Source of the DNA: Acidobacteriota bacterium
GTDB taxonomy: Bacteria; Acidobacteriota; Thermoanaerobaculia; Multivoradales; JBCCEF01
Assembly: GCA_039030395.1 (NCBI GenBank)
Contig: JBCCEF010000013.1
Location: 62,001 to 126,000 of the forward strand
Direction: 5' to 3'
Length of the DNA stretch: 64,000 nucleotides
In this document: positions 36,051 to 43,567 of the stretch, one piece after another
Layout: each line of letters opens with the position of its first letter
How positions within the stretch are numbered: position 1 is the first letter of the stretch
The notes under the pieces: generated by a model
What the model saw: only the letters and a program-made list of their open reading frames with translations
Told to the model about the DNA's origin: nothing
Database searches by the model: none
Made by a program: the position numbers and the translations under genes

Positions 36051-37487
36051 GTTAACGTAGCCCAGAGCTCTCAGGCGCCGAAGATCCTCGTCGTCGTGGG
36101 CGATCTCGCCGCGGCGCCGGTCGGCGGCCTGGCGCATGCCGACGCGCGCCCGGCGGAGGTAGCCGTCGAGCAGGTCGTCGAGGTCCGCGTCGCGCCCGGT
36201 GAGGAAGGGCAACGAAACGAGCTGCCGGCCGAGGGGCTTCCAGAAACCGCCGGTGGTGGGGTTGGGCGCCTGCCAGAAGGCGTCGTCTTCCGCCGGCACC
36301 CGATCGCGGCGCAGGAAGCGGCCCTGGAGGGCCACGCCGACCTGCCCCAGACTCTCCACAAAAACCGGCCCTTCGCTTCCTGCGATGGATTCGAGGAGCG
36401 AGGGATAGGCCGAGTCGCCGCCGAGGCCGACGATGTTCAGCACCGTCGCGTACCAGCCGAGGTTGGAAACCGGCGCCGACACCCGCCCGCCCGCCGGCAC
36501 GCCGGGGCCGACGAGGAGCAGCGGCACCCGCACCTGATCGAGCCCCACCGAGTGGCCGTGGGCGAAGTAGAAGCCGTCTTCCCCGAAGGCTTCGCCGTGG
36601 TCCGCCGTCACCGCCAGGAGGGTGTTGTCGAGTCGGCCAGTCGCTTCGAGTTCCTCGAGGAAGCGCCCGAGTTGCCGGTCGAGATGAGCGATCTCGCGGT
36701 CGTAGCGATGCACGTAGGCGGCCACTCGCCCCTCCAGGTTGGGCAGTACCTGGTATTTCGGGATGGCCCGGTAACCGGACTGGTCGGTACCCACCGGCAG
36801 AACGGTTTGGTCCTCCCCCATGTCCCGCTTGGCCGCTGCCTCGATGAGGGTGGGAGCCTCCGCTGCCGGCAGGTAGGGACCGTGAGGGTCCTGTAGGTGC
36901 AACCACAGAAAGTATGGCCGCTCGCCGGAGAAGGCCGGCGAGGCGAGCAGGGCGCGCGCCTTCTCCAGAGCCGCCTCCACCCGCTGCTCCGGCTGGTCGC
37001 GGTTCTGCTCACGGCCGCGAAGATCAGAGTCGTACACCTCGAAGCCCTGGTCGAGGCCGAGATGAGGCCCCAGGACCGGGTTGCTTACCACCGCCGCCGT
37101 CTCGTAGCCGGCCGCGGCGAGTTGCTCCGCCAGGGTCGCCGCTTCCGGTTCTAGGGGGAACTTGCTGTTGAAGGCTCCGACGGTGTGGAAACTCGGCATC
37201 ACCCCGGTCATCAGGGAGGTGTGGCTGGGGGCGGTGCAGGAGGCGGCCGAGAAGGCGTTCTCGAACAGGGTGCCGCGCTCCGCCAGGCCGCTGAGGGCCG
37301 GAGATGTCGGCAAACCGTAGCCGTAGGTCGAGAGATGGTCCGCCCGCAGGGTGTCAATGGTGATCAGCAGGATGCTCGGCCGCGCGGCCGCGCGGTTCAC
37401 GCGACCGGCGTCGCCCTCCGGAAGACCGCAACCAATGGCGGCGAGGAGGAATCCGAGGCCAAGAATCGCCGAAGATCGCCGTCTCAT
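36048..37487 (-). CDS. Alkaline-phosphatase-superfamily (sulfatase-like) lipoprotein
   Basis: This 479-residue protein has a lipoprotein signal ending AAIGC (Cys20). ILLITIDTLRADHLSTYGY (about 39-57) carries the first metal-binding Asp, and VTADHGEAFGE the second metal cluster. The nucleophile region reads SCTAPSHTSLMTG: aligned to the sulfatase CxPxR motif, Thr takes the place of the formylglycine Cys and His that of Arg. It may therefore be a phosphodiesterase or phosphoethanolamine-transferase-like enzyme rather than a classical sulfatase. Its ATG overlaps the stop of the next sulfatase-TPR gene (ATGA), so both are co-expressed. The stop is shared with repeat copy D. Confidence 0.85.
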   Translation of the reverse strand: MRRRSSAILGLGFLLAAIGCGLPEGDAGRVNRAAARPSILLITIDTLRADHLSTYGYGLPTSPALSGLAERGTLFENAFSAASCTAPSHTSLMTGVMPSFHTVGAFNSKFPLEPEAATLAEQLAAAGYETAAVVSNPVLGPHLGLDQGFEVYDSDLRGREQNRDQPEQRVEAALEKARALLASPAFSGERPYFLWLHLQDPHGPYLPAAEAPTLIEAAAKRDMGEDQTVLPVGTDQSGYRAIPKYQVLPNLEGRVAAYVHRYDREIAHLDRQLGRFLEELEATGRLDNTLLAVTADHGEAFGEDGFYFAHGHSVGLDQVRVPLLLVGPGVPAGGRVSAPVSNLGWYATVLNIVGLGGDSAYPSLLESIAGSEGPVFVESLGQVGVALQGRFLRRDRVPAEDDAFWQAPNPTTGGFWKPLGRQLVSLPFLTGRDADLDDLLDGYLRRARVGMRQAADRRRGEIAHDDEDLRRLRALGYVN

Positions 37488-39547
37488 AGCTCGAAGAGAG
37501 CGGCAAAGCGCTCGTCGCCGCGCAACTGCTGGCGCAGGCCCGGCGCCTGGGTTTCGGCATCAGCCAAGGCTTGCTCAGCGGCGGCAAGGTCGCCGGCTTG
37601 GAGTTCGAGCGCCACCAGACGGAGGCGCGCCTGAACAAAGCCCGCCTCTTCCGGCCGTGCCGCCGCCAGCCAGCGGCGGGCCTCGGCGCGGCGGCCGGTA
37701 TCGAACAGCAGAGCCCCCAGGCCGGCCCGCTGGGGGAACGGCCCGGTCCAATTCTCGGAGGCTTTGAGGAGATGTTCGAGGGCATCGTCGAGGCGACCGG
37801 CGCTCTGCTCGGCGGCGGCCAGATTGCTCCACAGCAGTCCGTTCCCGGGATCGAGCTCCGCCGCCCGGGTGAAGGCCTCGATGGCCCGGTCCAGCTCGCC
37901 CCGGCGGCCGAGGGTGGTCCCGAGATTGGCCCAGGCGGCCACCCGCCGGGGCTGAAGGCGGACGGTCTCCAGCCACTCCTGCTCCGCCCGTTCGAGACGT
38001 CCGGCACGAGTCAACGCATCGGCCAGGGCGAAGCGCGCCTCGGCTTGCTCCGGATCCAGCCGCACGGATTCTTCGAGCAGGGTCAGTGCCCTCTCCACCG
38101 CTCCCGCCTTGAGGTGGGCAATGCCCGAACGCAGGGTGGCGAAGCGGTTGCCGGGATCTTCTTCGAGCACCGCCTCGAAACTTGCGAGGGCGGATCGAAA
38201 ATCTTGTCGACGAAGGGCCAATTCCCCTTCCGTCAGGAGGTTGCGGGCCTGGATCCGGTCCTTCGGATCGGGCAGTCCCGGCGGCGGCTCACGATCGCTG
38301 CCGCCGCTTCCCAGGTAGCCGAGGGCACGCAACTGGGCCAGAGCTTCGGCATCGGCGGTAGTGGAACTGCCCACCACCGGACGCTCCTTCCGCTCCCGGG
38401 CCACCGCCTGCAGCCGGCGCACCACCGGACGCTCGTCGGCGATGCGGTTGGTCGCCTCCTGCGGGTCGGCCATCAGGTCGTAGAGTTCCGGCCGCGGTGC
38501 CAGCACTAGCTTCCAGCGCTCCGTCCGCACCGCTTCGAGGGGCGACCAGCCGTAGGTGATCCACGGTTGCCGGGTTTCGAGATAGGCCGGAGGAATCTCC
38601 TGCTCGGCCCCTTCGAGGGTGGGCACCAGACTGACTCCGTCGGTCCCTTCGAGCGGCGGCAAGCCCGTCAAGTCCAGCACCGTCGGAGCGAGATCCACCA
38701 ATCGCGGCGCCGCCGAACTCTCGCTGGACGAAATCCGTCCTGGGAAGTGAAAGACCATCGGAATTCGCATCGAAGAGTCGTAGAGGAAGAAGCCGTGCGT
38801 CGGCTCGCCGTGCTGCCCTAGACTTTCCCCGTGATCGGCAGCGAAAACCGTCAAGCGGGGAGTGTCCGGCAGGCCCGCGAGTAACTCACCGACTCCCCGG
38901 TCGGTCACCGCAACCTCGCCGTGGTAGAGCCCCTTGCGGCCCGGGCGCACCAGCTCTTCCGGCGGTTCGTAGGGATCGTGTGGGTCGTAGTAGTGCACCC
39001 AGAGAAACCACGGTTCCGGTGTAGCCCGCAGCCACTCCAAGGCCGCCGCCGAGGTCGCCGAGGCGGGTCGCTCGAGCCAACCTTCGGCACCCACCGGCAG
39101 GGTGTCGTCATAGTGGTCGAACCCTCGATCGGCCCCGAACTGCGCCTGGAGCGGATACCCGCTGATAAAGGCTCCGGTGGACCAACCGGCGTCCCGTAGG
39201 CGCTCGGCAAGGGTGGCGGGGGCCGCACCCAACACTTGACCGTTGTCCCGCACGCCGTGGCGGCGGGGCACCATGCCGGTGAACATCGAGAGGTGGGCCG
39301 GCAGGGTAAGCGGCACCGGCGAAACCGCCGACGGGAAGCGGAAACCCTCCGCCGCCAGGGCGTCCAGGGCCGGCGTTTCGTTCTCGCCGGCTACCCAACC
39401 CAGAGCATCCGGGCGCAAGGTGTCCACGGTGATCAGAAGGACATTCGGGCGTTCCGGTGCCGCCGGAGAGGCAGAGTCCGCTCCGCCGCAGCCGACGAGC
39501 AGCAGGGCCATCGGCCACGCCGCCCTCAGCATCTCAAGACGCCGCAT
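37484..39547 (-). CDS. Sulfatase-like lipoprotein with C-terminal TPR domain
   Basis: This 687-residue protein has a lipobox LLVGC (Cys20). Residues about 34-430 are an alkaline-phosphatase-superfamily domain with LLITVDTLRPDALGW, LTLPAHLSMFTG (Thr at the usual Cys/Ser nucleophile), HYYDPHDPYEPP and FAADHGESLG. Residues about 450-680 are TPR-like repeats (AAWANLGTTLGRRGELDRAI is typical). The start could be ATG 39532 instead, one base after the upstream stop; the longer form overlaps the DUF1573 gene by 14 bases. The same design recurs at 62371-64000. Substrates are unknown. Confidence 0.88.
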   Translation of the reverse strand: MRRLEMLRAAWPMALLLVGCGGADSASPAAPERPNVLLITVDTLRPDALGWVAGENETPALDALAAEGFRFPSAVSPVPLTLPAHLSMFTGMVPRRHGVRDNGQVLGAAPATLAERLRDAGWSTGAFISGYPLQAQFGADRGFDHYDDTLPVGAEGWLERPASATSAAALEWLRATPEPWFLWVHYYDPHDPYEPPEELVRPGRKGLYHGEVAVTDRGVGELLAGLPDTPRLTVFAADHGESLGQHGEPTHGFFLYDSSMRIPMVFHFPGRISSSESSAAPRLVDLAPTVLDLTGLPPLEGTDGVSLVPTLEGAEQEIPPAYLETRQPWITYGWSPLEAVRTERWKLVLAPRPELYDLMADPQEATNRIADERPVVRRLQAVARERKERPVVGSSTTADAEALAQLRALGYLGSGGSDREPPPGLPDPKDRIQARNLLTEGELALRRQDFRSALASFEAVLEEDPGNRFATLRSGIAHLKAGAVERALTLLEESVRLDPEQAEARFALADALTRAGRLERAEQEWLETVRLQPRRVAAWANLGTTLGRRGELDRAIEAFTRAAELDPGNGLLWSNLAAAEQSAGRLDDALEHLLKASENWTGPFPQRAGLGALLFDTGRRAEARRWLAAARPEEAGFVQARLRLVALELQAGDLAAAEQALADAETQAPGLRQQLRGDERFAALFEL

Positions 39548-40991
39548 CGACCGCCGCCGGCACGGTCTTGGACAGCACCTCCGTCAAGCGCTCCTTGAGA
39601 CCGCTGCGCGTCACCAGCTCGATGAAGTAGTAGTAGGTCTTGCCCGGCTCGACGTCGTCGTCCACAAAGCGGTAGCGACCGATGTTGCCCGGCCCCTGCG
39701 GCGCCACCACCATGCCCTCACCGGCGCGGAGGAAGGGACCATCGGCCTGATCCGAGCGATAGACGAGATAGCCGAAAATATGGTCCTGCTTGCGCACCGC
39801 CCAGGCGAGCACCACCTGCTTTGCTGACGCTTCCTCAGCGTCCCTGCCGGCCGATTCCGTCGGGACCTGCTCAGCGGCTGGCGGGGATGGGTTCGAGGCC
39901 GCGGGTTGCGGGCGCGCTGCTTGATCGACCCGCTCGGACGGCTTGATGTGCCGACGGCCCTCCACCCGGATCGGCTCATCTCCCAATACGCCCAAATCCC
40001 GCACCACGGCGTCGCGCCGGGCCACCATGCCGGAAAAGGTGAGGGGAATCGGCTCCTCCTGGCCGGCGACGAAGACCTCCGCCGTGCCGCGCAGCTCCCC
40101 TGCATGGTGGGGGATCAGGGAAAGGGTGAGCCGGCGGCAACCCTCCTCGCCGGGGCAGTCGTCCACGGCCGCCGACACCGTGGGATCGGCAATCTCCACC
40201 CGTTCGATGTCCACCGGTTGGCCTGCTCGGCCGCGTAGAAGGATCACCTTCTCGGCCGGTTGGTCGACTCGCATTAAGCCGAGATTCGCCGGATTCTCAC
40301 TCGGCACGACCTCGCCGTAGACCGTCGCCCGGTACTCGATTCGATACTCCGGCTGCGCTCGAACGCCGGTGCGCAACCGGACGGTGCCGGTCGAGAAGCC
40401 GAGGGGAGCCCCCGGCAGTAGCCTCACCGCCAGGCGTCGGCCCTGACCTTTTTGGGTTTCTTCGAGGGCGGTCACCTCGACGAACTCAGGTCCTTCGACG
40501 GTCTCGATCGAGCCTAGCTCTTCGGCAGCGCGGCTGACCAACTCAAAAACGGCGGTCTTGCCTTCGTCCTGGAAGACATCTCCAATCTCCACCTGCCCGG
40601 TCTCCGGTTGATAGGCCGAGTGGACGAAGGCCTCCGCTAGGAGTTTGACTTCGGGCTTGCCGGGATCCGTTGAACGAACGGCGAAGCGAAAGGCGGTTCG
40701 CCCCAGGCGATCGCCCACCGGCTGCACCACCCGCACTTCCCCACCCTCGCCGGCCGGTATGACCGACGGCTCTACGTTGACCCGGCCGGTTTGAAGGATC
40801 GACTCGACTCCGGTGATGACCACTTCGTCACTCCCCCGGTTGACGAAGGGAAAGACGTGTTCGACGGTCGAGAACTGGTACACCTCGCCGAGTTCGACGG
40901 CGCGTTCCTCGAACACCAGCCAGGGGTCTTCGGCCGCCAGGCAGAACGGCACAAAGATGAGCAGGAAGAAAAGCCGGATGGTTTGCTGCAT
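39534..40991 (-). CDS. Secreted DUF1573-type protein with FnIII-like C-terminus
   Basis: From ATG 40991 it has 485 residues with a signal peptide (MQQTIRLFFLLIFVPFCLAA). Residues about 25-130 resemble DUF1573 (VELGEVYQFSTVEHVFPFVN, ITGVES), a beta-sandwich found in surface proteins. Two or three similar beta-sandwich domains follow. Residues about 370-395 are a Pro/Ala-rich linker. The C-terminal roughly 85 residues form an FnIII-like module (VLAWAVRKQDHIFGYLVYRS, GKTYYYFIELV) like that in the genes at 42763 and 46201. It is encoded just before the two sulfatase-like lipoproteins in one operon, and an adhesive or structural role is likely. Confidence 0.78.
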   Translation of the reverse strand: MQQTIRLFFLLIFVPFCLAAEDPWLVFEERAVELGEVYQFSTVEHVFPFVNRGSDEVVITGVESILQTGRVNVEPSVIPAGEGGEVRVVQPVGDRLGRTAFRFAVRSTDPGKPEVKLLAEAFVHSAYQPETGQVEIGDVFQDEGKTAVFELVSRAAEELGSIETVEGPEFVEVTALEETQKGQGRRLAVRLLPGAPLGFSTGTVRLRTGVRAQPEYRIEYRATVYGEVVPSENPANLGLMRVDQPAEKVILLRGRAGQPVDIERVEIADPTVSAAVDDCPGEEGCRRLTLSLIPHHAGELRGTAEVFVAGQEEPIPLTFSGMVARRDAVVRDLGVLGDEPIRVEGRRHIKPSERVDQAARPQPAASNPSPPAAEQVPTESAGRDAEEASAKQVVLAWAVRKQDHIFGYLVYRSDQADGPFLRAGEGMVVAPQGPGNIGRYRFVDDDVEPGKTYYYFIELVTRSGLKERLTEVLSKTVPAAVDAAS

Positions 40992-41118
40992 GGATTGAGC
41001 CTCGAACTTGAACTGCGGTCCACCAGGAAGTCCAATCCTGTCGCAAAACCGGCGGGAGCTCAAACCCCCGAAGGCGCCACAGGCCATGCGAGGCGAGGCC
41101 TCGCCGGAACACCCGGAC

Positions 41119-41772
41119 CTACTCGATCGTGAACTCGATCAGCTCGACCGGTCGAGTTGGGCCCATGATCACGAGATCGAATGGCCCGGCATCGCGGGTG
41201 CCGCCGACGGCGTAAAACGAGTCGACATAGAAGAAGTGCTGAGCGTTGGGAGTCAGGATCAAGGGGCCGAAGAACTCGTCGGACACAGCGCCACAAGGAT
41301 TGCCAGGAGCGTTCTGCGCGAAGCAGCTATCGGCGCCGGCCACGCAGCTATTGCCGTCGTTGCAGGTGGTCAGCAAATAGATCGACGGGTCGTAGTCAGG
41401 GTCCGGTGTGGTGACAAAAAAAGTAGGACGAGGAGCATTGCCGGTCGTAAAGGTGTAGATCTCGTCCGGACCGGCAACGGTGGCGTAGTTGCCGTTGCAG
41501 GCGATCGGGATCGTGCCGACGGTATTGGTATTGCCGACCGTCGTTCCGTTGTCCCCGAAATTGTCGCCTTCGAAGAGGTCAGGAACCACCGTCGGTGCAA
41601 CGCAGGTATCGCTGCCGGCGGTCTCCATCTCGCCGGCGGCGATGCCGGCCCGGTAGTCCGCCTTGGTTTCGTAGTAAAGGTCCGCGGACACGGCACCGCT
41701 ACAGGCCAGAATCCACACCACGCCGAGCGCAACGATCCCTCTCCCTCGATCCGTCTTCCCAGGTGTGCCCAT
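41119..41772 (-). CDS. Secreted protein of a tandem paralogous pair, C-terminal PVELIEFTIE tail
   Basis: This 217-residue protein has a signal peptide ending near SGAVSA (about 30). The mature part is Gly/Asn/Thr/Asp-rich and cysteine-containing, with TVGNTNTVGTIPIACNGNY, GPDEIYTFTTG, DYDPSIYLLTTCNDGNSC and FFYVDSFYAVGGTRD. This looks like a small secreted beta-sandwich, perhaps of the pre-peptidase C-terminal type. It closely matches the next gene upstream (about two-thirds identical by eye) and ends with the same PVELIEFTIE. I do not recognise a function. Confidence 0.8.
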   Translation of the reverse strand: MGTPGKTDRGRGIVALGVVWILACSGAVSADLYYETKADYRAGIAAGEMETAGSDTCVAPTVVPDLFEGDNFGDNGTTVGNTNTVGTIPIACNGNYATVAGPDEIYTFTTGNAPRPTFFVTTPDPDYDPSIYLLTTCNDGNSCVAGADSCFAQNAPGNPCGAVSDEFFGPLILTPNAQHFFYVDSFYAVGGTRDAGPFDLVIMGPTRPVELIEFTIE

Positions 41773-41902
41773 TGCCCGACCCTCCGGAAGTCTGCGACCC
41801 GCCGCTGCGCGCCAGATTGAATTCGAACTTGTTCGATCCTTTCTTCATCCTGCCGCAGCCCGAGTGAGAAATCAATCGCCAGGAAAAAGGCGGCGCTCAA
41901 AA

Positions 41903-41938
41903 GGAAAAGCCACCCCCGCCGAGCGAGGGTGGCTTTCC
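41903..41938 (-). terminator. Intrinsic terminator downstream of the 41961 gene
   Basis: On the minus strand GGAAAGCCACCC pairs with GGGTGGCTTTTCC around an 11-base loop and is followed by TTTTG. The long stem and T-rich 3' side fit a Rho-independent terminator placed 23 bases after the stop of the 211-residue secreted protein. It separates the two paralogues, so each is probably transcribed separately. Confidence 0.8.
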
Positions 41939-41960
41939 AGAGTCCTGCAGTGATCGATGG

Positions 41961-42596
41961 TTATTCGATCGTGAACTCGATCAGCTCGACCGGCAGCGGG
42001 CCGGTGATCGCCAGGTTGTACGGACCGTCATCACGGGTACCGCCCACGGCGTAGAAGGAGTCGACGTAGAAGAAGTGCTGGGTGTTTCCGGCCAGCGCCA
42101 CGGGACCGAAGGTCTCGTCGGAGACGGCACCGCAGGGGTTGCCGCCGGCGTTCGCCGCGAAGCAGTTGTCCGCGCCGGCGACGCAGCTCGTGCCGTCGTT
42201 GCAGGTGGTCAGCACGTAGATGGACGGATCGTAGTTGGCATCCGGCGTGGTCACCAAGAAGGTGGCGTTGTTGGCCGGGCCGGTGGTGAAGGTGTAGATC
42301 TCGTCCGGGCCGGCGACGGTGGTGTAGTTGCCGTTGCAGGAGATCGGCACGGTGCCGACGGTGTCGGTATTGCCGACGGTGGTTCCGCCGTCGTTGAAGG
42401 TGTCGCCACCACCGACGCCCGGAATGACCGTCGGAGAAGCGCAGGTGTCGGTACCGGCGGTCGGCTGGTTACCGGCCACAATGCCGTTGCGGTAGTCCTC
42501 CTTGGTGTCGTAGTAGACATCCGCGGTGACCACGCCAGCGACCAACAGCAGGGCCGCGGCCAGAACAACGTACTTCGTCTTCATCAGGTTTTTCAT
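41961..42596 (-). CDS. Secreted protein of a tandem paralogous pair, C-terminal PVELIEFTIE tail
   Basis: This 211-residue protein starts at ATG 42596 with a perfect AGGAGG nine bases upstream. A signal peptide ends near VVTA (about 26). The mature chain is Thr/Asn/Gly-rich with six cysteines, and it parallels the downstream paralogue throughout (TVGNTDTVGTVPISCNGNY, GPDEIYTFTTG, SIYVLTTCNDGTSCVAGADN). It ends PLPVELIEFTIE. A strong ribosome-binding site, its own terminator and an A/T-rich upstream region with a perfect palindrome suggest a well expressed, regulated gene. The function is unknown. Confidence 0.82.
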   Translation of the reverse strand: MKNLMKTKYVVLAAALLLVAGVVTADVYYDTKEDYRNGIVAGNQPTAGTDTCASPTVIPGVGGGDTFNDGGTTVGNTDTVGTVPISCNGNYTTVAGPDEIYTFTTGPANNATFLVTTPDANYDPSIYVLTTCNDGTSCVAGADNCFAANAGGNPCGAVSDETFGPVALAGNTQHFFYVDSFYAVGGTRDDGPYNLAITGPLPVELIEFTIE

Positions 42597-42677
42597 CGCT
42601 CAAGTCCTCCTAGGGATCCAATGGGCTGGATTCGAATTGTCCAATCGGTTCCTGAGATTGTATATGGATTGCTTATT

Positions 42678-42691
42678 GGGTACTAGTACCC
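42678..42691. promoter_or_regulatory. Perfect 14-bp palindrome, candidate operator
   Basis: GGGTACTAGTACCC is a perfect inverted repeat in the locally A/T-rich region 82 bases upstream of the 211-residue secreted protein. On the minus strand TATACAAT, a -10-like box, lies just downstream of it (around 42655-42662). The placement is suitable for a dimeric regulator. Confidence 0.4.
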
Positions 42692-42762
42692 GGTTCTATT
42701 TTCCTATGGGTCCTTTTTCTTGATCCTGGGAACATCCCAGATCGGTCCAGATCCTTGTCCGC

Positions 42763-43392
42763 TCAGACTGCGGCGCTGTCTGGCGGCGGCACCGCCGGTC
42801 GAGGACGCGGACGCTCGAAGCGCCGCTCGGCGGCCGCGGTTTCGAGAACCGCGGGGGAAACGGTGGACCGACCGTCGCTCCGCAGCCATAGGAACAGGCT
42901 CAACTGGGAGGTCGCAATCCAGGTTTCGGAATCGTTCGAGACGGTGTCTCTGCGCACGGTGCCGAGGGAGGTTTCTTCTCCCGACGGACCGACGTAGACC
43001 AGGGCGTAGTCACAGTGTCGGCGCCAGCAGCGTCCATCGCGGAAGCGATAGACCTCTTCGCCCACCACGGCCTCGACCTCGACCATCATCGCGGGTTCGC
43101 CGCCGGCTTCGATGCGATAGAGGCGAAAATGACCTCCCGCCTCCCCGGCTCGGGCTCGCCAGGTCAGGTCGACCGGAGAAGCCGGAGCCACGCTCACCCG
43201 CTGCCACGGAACGGAGGATTGGGTCACGCCAACCGGAATCATCGAGGCACGATCCTGCGGAGAACGGGCGGAGTCGTCGCTGTCGACCGGAGCGTTCGCC
43301 CAGGCGGGCGGAGAAGCAGCGGCTCCCCACCCCAACAAGACGGCGAGTAGGCCGTGCAAGACCAATGACGAGTTCAGCCCAATCGTTCTCAT
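42763..43392 (-). CDS. Exported FnIII-like protein of unknown function
   Basis: From ATG 43392 it has 209 residues with a signal peptide ending near PAWA (about 32). Residues about 70-150 form an FnIII-like module (VDLTWRARAGEAGGHFRLYR ... CDYALVYVGPSG), related in layout to modules at 39534 and 46201. The C-terminal quarter is Arg/Pro-rich (RRFERPRPRPAVPPP). The frame is open further upstream to 43494 without features. It is divergent from the C25 peptidase gene with about 175 bases between. I do not recognise the family. Confidence 0.65.
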   Translation of the reverse strand: MRTIGLNSSLVLHGLLAVLLGWGAAASPPAWANAPVDSDDSARSPQDRASMIPVGVTQSSVPWQRVSVAPASPVDLTWRARAGEAGGHFRLYRIEAGGEPAMMVEVEAVVGEEVYRFRDGRCWRRHCDYALVYVGPSGEETSLGTVRRDTVSNDSETWIATSQLSLFLWLRSDGRSTVSPAVLETAAAERRFERPRPRPAVPPPDSAAV

Positions 43393-43567
43393 GCGATAAG
43401 AAGGTGCTGCACACGGGCGTCCCCAACAAGGGCAGTGCCAGCCCGCGCTTCCTGATCGTGAAATCACTTGAACCCTACCATAATTCATCGCCATGGCTAC
43501 AGGCAGGGACCGCTCGGGACCGTGCTAGCCTCACCGTCTGAGGTCGCTGCATTCCCAACGCCTTTCT

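Noticed and set aside
41092-41105. Perfect palindrome GGCGAGGCCTCGCC
   Set aside because: It lies between genes without a T-run or promoter context; in GC-rich DNA this is likely by chance.
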